From assembly GCA_905234355.1 (NCBI GenBank), contig CAJOHP010000085.1, positions 1 to 9,044 on the forward strand: DNA of 9,044 nt, read 5' to 3'. This document shows positions 5,119 through 9,044 of the stretch, one piece after another. Source of the DNA: an uncultured Prevotella sp. (lineage in GTDB: Bacteria; Bacteroidota; Bacteroidia; Bacteroidales; Bacteroidaceae). Positions within the stretch are counted from its first letter, which is position 1. Each line of letters begins with the position of its first letter. Position numbers and translations under genes: made by a program. A model generated the notes under the pieces. The model was not told where the DNA came from. It saw only the letters and a program-made list of their open reading frames with translations, and did not search any database.

Positions 5119-8100
5119 CTACTTCATGAGTATCTTGCGCGTGTGGCCGTTTTCATCGACCACGATGTTCAGTCCCCGGCGTAGGGTGGTGAGCTGTCGT
5201 CCGTCGGGGCTGTAGATGCCCACGGGGCGCTGTTGTGCCACGATGACCGGAGCGACACCACTGGTCGTGGCTTTGTTCACACGGCACTCCAGGAGGAGAA
5301 ACTCATGGTAGCCGCCAGTGCCGGTGGCGTCGGCAAATCGAATGACGTATCTGCCTTGCTCTCCGACGCTGAATGTCATGGTGCGCAGCTGTGCCGCGGT
5401 CACGTTGCCCGAACTGCTTCCCGAGACGTTGGGTGCTGCGGTCAGCGTCTCCGAGTTGGCGATGGTGGCGCCTGTTGTCAGATTGACAATCTGCACCCTG
5501 TACTTCGGGCTCTCCTTCCATGCCGCCATGGCATAGGTGAGCTTGTAGTCGCCGGCGTCGAGCATGAGCGGATAGCCCGACTGCCGTCCATACTCGGCAC
5601 AGTCGTTGCGCCAGTAGAGTGCTTTGCCCTGGTAGCCGGTGAAGCCCTGCATGGTGCGTGCGCCCGAGCCGTAGCTGTTGGGATACTCGTGTGTCTCGCT
5701 GTTCTCCTGCACGCAGCGCCATCCGGGAGGCATGGTGCCGTTGCTCACAGCCGAGAAGTCGAGCTTGTAGTTCACTGACATGTCGGCGAAGACGGGTTGC
5801 AGCGTGACATTGTCGTCGGGCATTGTGAAGGAAATGGTACCCGTGCCCGTGCCCACGGCGATGGTCTTGGCCATGGTGTAGTAGACGGAGTTGACGATGC
5901 GCAGCTCCTTGAGCACACAGCCCTCGTCGGGATTGACGGTGAGTGTCACCTGCTCGCCTTCTGCCGCCTCGCTGACGTTGGCGGTGATGCTGCCGTGCTC
6001 GGCATCGCGCACGGTGACGAGGAACTTCTCCACAGGTGTGTCGGCCGGCGAGTAGATGACCTGGTCTATATACATGGCAATGCCTGCAGTGTTGGTGAGT
6101 ATGAGGTTGTTGCGCCCGGCGATGAGTGTGGCCTGGAAGGTGGCCTTACGCCACTCGTTCTTGGCCGTCTTCTCTATGTTGATGTTGACCACCTTGCCAT
6201 TGGTGATGGTCTTTAGCTGTCCTGCTTTGGCGGTGTTGGTGTAGCGCACGGCGATGGTGTAGTCGCCTCCCTGCTTGAGCATGAGCTGGTGGCGCAGCGA
6301 GCCAGCGGTGCTGGTGCCCATGTCGGCCCATCCGTTGCCGGCATAGTCCATGACGTCGGGGTAGTAGTATCCGGCATTGGTGAGGCTCATGCCGCGTATG
6401 CTCTTGTAGTCCATGTCTTCAGCCTCGATGATGACGGGGCCCACATAGTCGTCGGGCTGCTTTGGCATGGGCAGGTGCTGCTGCGTGATGGCGTCGGTGG
6501 CCTGGCTGCGGTCGGCGGTGCCCTGACAGCCGATAGTGAGGTCGAGCGGTCCGAGGTGGCTCACCGACAGGGTGTAGGTGTGCGCATCGGCGTCGTATTT
6601 GGCGGTGACGGCAGCGTTGAAGGGTGAGTGCTTGGTGAGCTTGTAGCTCGGCTCGGCAGTGACGCCTGTCACCCTGATGGTGTCGCGACGTATGGTGGTG
6701 GTGTCGTTGCGGAAGTTGTTGAGATAGACGTCGATGTGGTCGGCGTACTCGCGTATGAGTCCTGACGACAGCTTGTTGTATATCAGCTCCATCGTCTCGC
6801 AGGTGTTATACTGCAGTGGTACAGTAGCCTTGGCTGATGTCTTTTTGTTGAGATAGGTGTAGGGCGTGTAGGTGACGAGCTGGTTGCGGTAGCGGTTGAC
6901 GTAGAGGTCGCCCAGCGACACCTCTGGGTACTGTGCGTCGAAGTCGGCCACTTTCTTGGCCTGTGTGCCCCATCGTGCGGTATAGGTTGACTTCTTCACC
7001 CTCAGAGGTATGGTCTTGGCCAGGTCGTCGTAGAATCCAGTGACGATGGGTATGGCGCCGTAGCGTCCCGTCTTCTTGAAGTAGCAGAAGTTGTCCATCC
7101 ACTGTCCGTTGCCACGGTTGAAGGGGTCGTCCTGCTTGTAGAGTCCCGTGTAGAGGTCGCCCCATGCGGCGTAGCGCTGCTCGTCGTTGCCGCTTGTGAT
7201 GTCGTTTTGTATGGCTATCTTGGTCTTCTTCACCACCTCCTCGCGTGAGGGGATATACATGGTTCCGTCGATGATTTTGCCAAACATGTCGAGCCATGCG
7301 CCGCGGAAGTTGGCGAAGGTGGTCCAGTTGCGGCGTGTGTATCCGTCGACAGTGCTGTTCGACTGGTTCTGGAAGTCCTCTGTCCAGATGAGCTCGGGTC
7401 CGTCCCACACGGCTCCGCCGTTTACGCATGTCTGTTCCATGACGGTGCCTATGCCTGCCGACGCGGGGTATTTCTTTCCGTGTCCTTCGCCGAGTAAGGC
7501 GTCGAGTGCACCGTTCCATCCGCAGTTGTCATAGCGCACGCCGTAGTTTTTGGCCAGACCACTGATGAAGGGCCCCCAGGTGACGCTCTCGTTGTTGTAG
7601 AAGCAGGACGAGGTGGTGTACTTGTAGAGCCAGAGAATGGCCTCGGGATAGTCGCGGCAGTTGCGCAGCAGGGCGGCGTTGCGCTTCATCATGCCTATGG
7701 GGTTGAGGGGATGGCTCCAGATGTTGCCGCAGAAGCTGACGGTGAGAAAACCACCGTACTTGTGCGACATCTCCACGAGTCGGGCAAAGAGTGCGATGCG
7801 CGATGCCTGTGTGCTGGAACTCAGGTCACCGGCCTCGTCGAATCCCCAGAACTGTTCGGCATAGTTCCATCCGAGGAAGTTGGGGAAGCGCTTGAAGAAG
7901 TACTCGAAAGTGGCCATGTCGTCGTCCTGTATATGGGTGTGTCCGCCGGAGGCGGGCTGGCAGGTGAACCACAGTCCGTTCTGTTGGCACACCGTGCCCC
8001 ACGACTTCCACGTGCGCACGGCACAGCGCGGCATCTTGTAGATGTTGCGCTCCTTGTCGTAGCCGCAGGAGAGGCTGAGGTTCATGCACACATAGGGCTT

Positions 8101-8271
8101 GATCTCGTCGGGGATGAGGTCGATGATTTTCTGCGGGTCGGCAGTGTTCCACACGTCGACGTGTACGAGCCACAGTGGGTGCTCGTTGTCGATGGGGCGA
8201 CGCTGCTGGGCCGTGGCGCTGCTGAGGAAGAGGCTTCCTACGAGCAGGGCAAAAAGAAAGAGTCGTTTCAT
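5119..8271 (-). CDS. Secreted multimodular glycoside hydrolase, family GH98-like
   Basis: 1050 residues. Residues 1-21 form a Sec signal peptide (cleavage likely SSATA|QQRRP) without a lipobox cysteine. Residues about 23-335 resemble the GH98 catalytic module: HPLWLVHVDVWN, NYAEQFWGFDE, VRYDNCGW, ELIWTEDFQ. By motif, E139 is the likely acid and D248 the base, with E298 nearby. Residues about 350-585 resemble the GH98 C-terminal domain. Residues 612-742 look like a CBM6/CBM35-type sugar-binding module (IIEAEDMDY to MYIDQVIYSP), 750-830 like a bacterial repeat (InlB-type) domain, 833-998 like an unassigned beta-sandwich, and 1013-1050 like a sorting tail. Known GH98 enzymes are endo-acting: beta-galactosidases releasing blood-group A/B trisaccharide, or glucuronoarabinoxylan xylanases. 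The substrate cannot be chosen here. ATG 8271 lies 29 bases after the upstream gene in an A-rich leader, so the two are cotranscribed. Confidence 0.85.
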   Translation of the reverse strand: MKRLFLFALLVGSLFLSSATAQQRRPIDNEHPLWLVHVDVWNTADPQKIIDLIPDEIKPYVCMNLSLSCGYDKERNIYKMPRCAVRTWKSWGTVCQQNGLWFTCQPASGGHTHIQDDDMATFEYFFKRFPNFLGWNYAEQFWGFDEAGDLSSSTQASRIALFARLVEMSHKYGGFLTVSFCGNIWSHPLNPIGMMKRNAALLRNCRDYPEAILWLYKYTTSSCFYNNESVTWGPFISGLAKNYGVRYDNCGWNGALDALLGEGHGKKYPASAGIGTVMEQTCVNGGAVWDGPELIWTEDFQNQSNSTVDGYTRRNWTTFANFRGAWLDMFGKIIDGTMYIPSREEVVKKTKIAIQNDITSGNDEQRYAAWGDLYTGLYKQDDPFNRGNGQWMDNFCYFKKTGRYGAIPIVTGFYDDLAKTIPLRVKKSTYTARWGTQAKKVADFDAQYPEVSLGDLYVNRYRNQLVTYTPYTYLNKKTSAKATVPLQYNTCETMELIYNKLSSGLIREYADHIDVYLNNFRNDTTTIRRDTIRVTGVTAEPSYKLTKHSPFNAAVTAKYDADAHTYTLSVSHLGPLDLTIGCQGTADRSQATDAITQQHLPMPKQPDDYVGPVIIEAEDMDYKSIRGMSLTNAGYYYPDVMDYAGNGWADMGTSTAGSLRHQLMLKQGGDYTIAVRYTNTAKAGQLKTITNGKVVNINIEKTAKNEWRKATFQATLIAGRNNLILTNTAGIAMYIDQVIYSPADTPVEKFLVTVRDAEHGSITANVSEAAEGEQVTLTVNPDEGCVLKELRIVNSVYYTMAKTIAVGTGTGTISFTMPDDNVTLQPVFADMSVNYKLDFSAVSNGTMPPGWRCVQENSETHEYPNSYGSGARTMQGFTGYQGKALYWRNDCAEYGRQSGYPLMLDAGDYKLTYAMAAWKESPKYRVQIVNLTTGATIANSETLTAAPNVSGSSSGNVTAAQLRTMTFSVGEQGRYVIRFADATGTGGYHEFLLLECRVNKATTSGVAPVIVAQQRPVGIYSPDGRQLTTLRRGLNIVVDENGHTRKILMK

Positions 8272-8300
8272 TTTTTTTGAAGTTATGAATTTATGGATTA

Positions 8301-9044
8301 TTATTTCATGATAAATTTGCGTCCTTGGCTCACCACGATGCCTTTATGGTTGCGTGCAACGCGCTGTCCGGTGAGTGTGAAGCGTTGCGGTGCATCTGCC
8401 TGGCCTTTGGCGGCCGTCCTGTCGTCGATGCCGTCGGTGAGTGCCAGAGGCAGAAAGTCGGCCGTGGCGTCTGGCGTAGCGTAGGCGTCGAAGGGTCCGA
8501 CAGTGGTGGACTGTGTGAGGCGCTGCAGTCCCCATTGACCATTGTCAGAGCGGAGCACGTAGTCGCCGGCATAGAGCGTGACTGGCGTGTATGTGCCGTG
8601 CAGGATGGCCTCGGGATGAGTGGCGGCATAGTCTGTCTGCCCACTGCCTGCGAACACCATGTCGCCTTGTGCCACAACGAGCACGGGCCGGTGTGCCGGT
8701 ATGTCGTCGATGGGCTGCAGGGCGAGGTCGCTGTCTATGGCATAGGCCCTGGCCCCTTCGGGTGTGGCTGCAGCAAAGGGCAGCATGAGCAGTCGTGCGC
8801 CATCGATGTGCGCCGTGAGTGTGGCTTTTTCAGCAGTAAAGGCTTTGGCGGGACGGAAGGTACCGCCATTGTCGGTCAGTGTGAGCAGGGGGCATACGTC
8901 GCCCGCTATAGCATTGACAGCCGTGGGCATGGCGCCCTCAGGAAGCACGGCCACGCGGTTCTGACTGCTGAGCCATGGCAGGGCCTGCGGCAGCGATGTG
9001 GTGCCGGTCAGGTCGATGCTCGTGTAGGTGGGGTCGGTGGTGTA
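8301..9044 (-). CDS. Secreted protein with Prevotella-type C-terminal module and tail, C-terminal part (5' end outside window)
   Basis: The frame is open from the right window edge to TAA at 8303-8301, giving 247 residues with no start that needs to be real. The GTG at 8954-8952 is internal: residues before it (SIDLTGTTSLPQALPWL) continue the same beta-rich pattern. The text LTLTDNGGTFRPAKAFTAEKAT, then LLMLPFAA, DDIPAHRPVLVVAQGD and GTYTPVTLYAGDYVLRSDNG matches in style the two-lobed beta module that ends many large secreted Bacteroidales proteins. The final RFTLTGQRVARNHKGIVVS and GRKFIMK form a sorting-type tail, like the one on the downstream GH98 protein. The catalytic or binding part must lie beyond the window, so its activity is unknown. 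Position 29 bp upstream of the GH98 gene suggests a shared operon and a shared extracellular glycan substrate. Confidence 0.8.
   Translation of the reverse strand, partial: YTTDPTYTSIDLTGTTSLPQALPWLSSQNRVAVLPEGAMPTAVNAIAGDVCPLLTLTDNGGTFRPAKAFTAEKATLTAHIDGARLLMLPFAAATPEGARAYAIDSDLALQPIDDIPAHRPVLVVAQGDMVFAGSGQTDYAATHPEAILHGTYTPVTLYAGDYVLRSDNGQWGLQRLTQSTTVGPFDAYATPDATADFLPLALTDGIDDRTAAKGQADAPQRFTLTGQRVARNHKGIVVSQGRKFIMK

Noticed and set aside
8206..8271. Lipoprotein signal on the GH98 protein
   Set aside because: There is no cysteine in the first 60 residues; the signal ends in an AxA-type site.
8952..8954. GTG as start of a 217-residue gene on the minus strand
   Set aside because: The frame stays open to the window edge and the upstream residues continue the same beta-rich module, so this is an internal valine.

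Overview
The window looks like chromosomal DNA of a Bacteroidales bacterium, most likely Prevotella or a close relative. The evidence is threefold. Two promoters match the Bacteroidota consensus (TTTG, 20 bp, TAnnTTTG). Starts have A/T-rich leaders without Shine-Dalgarno sequences. The protein families are typical of the group: a DUF4954-like protein, a large multimodular secreted glycanase and Prevotella-style C-terminal tails. The genus is an inference; there is no rRNA or marker gene to fix it.

Layout. Positions 1-888 (+) hold the C-terminal part of a DUF4954-like protein that probably begins before the window. Positions 889-1088 hold a long folded hairpin and a strong bidirectional terminator. 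A tRNA-Lys(CTT) lies on the minus strand at 1089-1161. A divergent promoter region (1162-1358) drives the tRNA leftward and a two-gene operon rightward. That operon (1359-4687) is a tandem duplication of acyl-CoA synthetase (AMP-forming) genes, 8 bp apart and about 67% identical in protein by hand count. Two TGCACA-N13-TGTGCA dyads of identical geometry bracket its promoter.

The 431-bp convergent intergenic region (4688-5118) has no gene but carries much structure: two hairpins after the synthetase operon, an array of five 22-bp palindromic units (4884-4993) whose core flips orientation part-way, and a terminator for the minus-strand operon.

Positions 5119-9044 (-) hold two genes in the order of transcription 9044 to 5119: the C-terminal part of a secreted protein cut by the window edge and, 29 bp downstream, a 1050-residue secreted family GH98-type glycoside hydrolase with CBM-like, repeat and beta-sandwich modules. 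Both end in a short sorting-type tail. They probably belong to a glycan-degradation locus whose remainder lies beyond the right edge; no SusC/SusD genes are visible. The synthetase operon and the glycanase operon converge and show no functional link. The least explained element is the 22-bp array.
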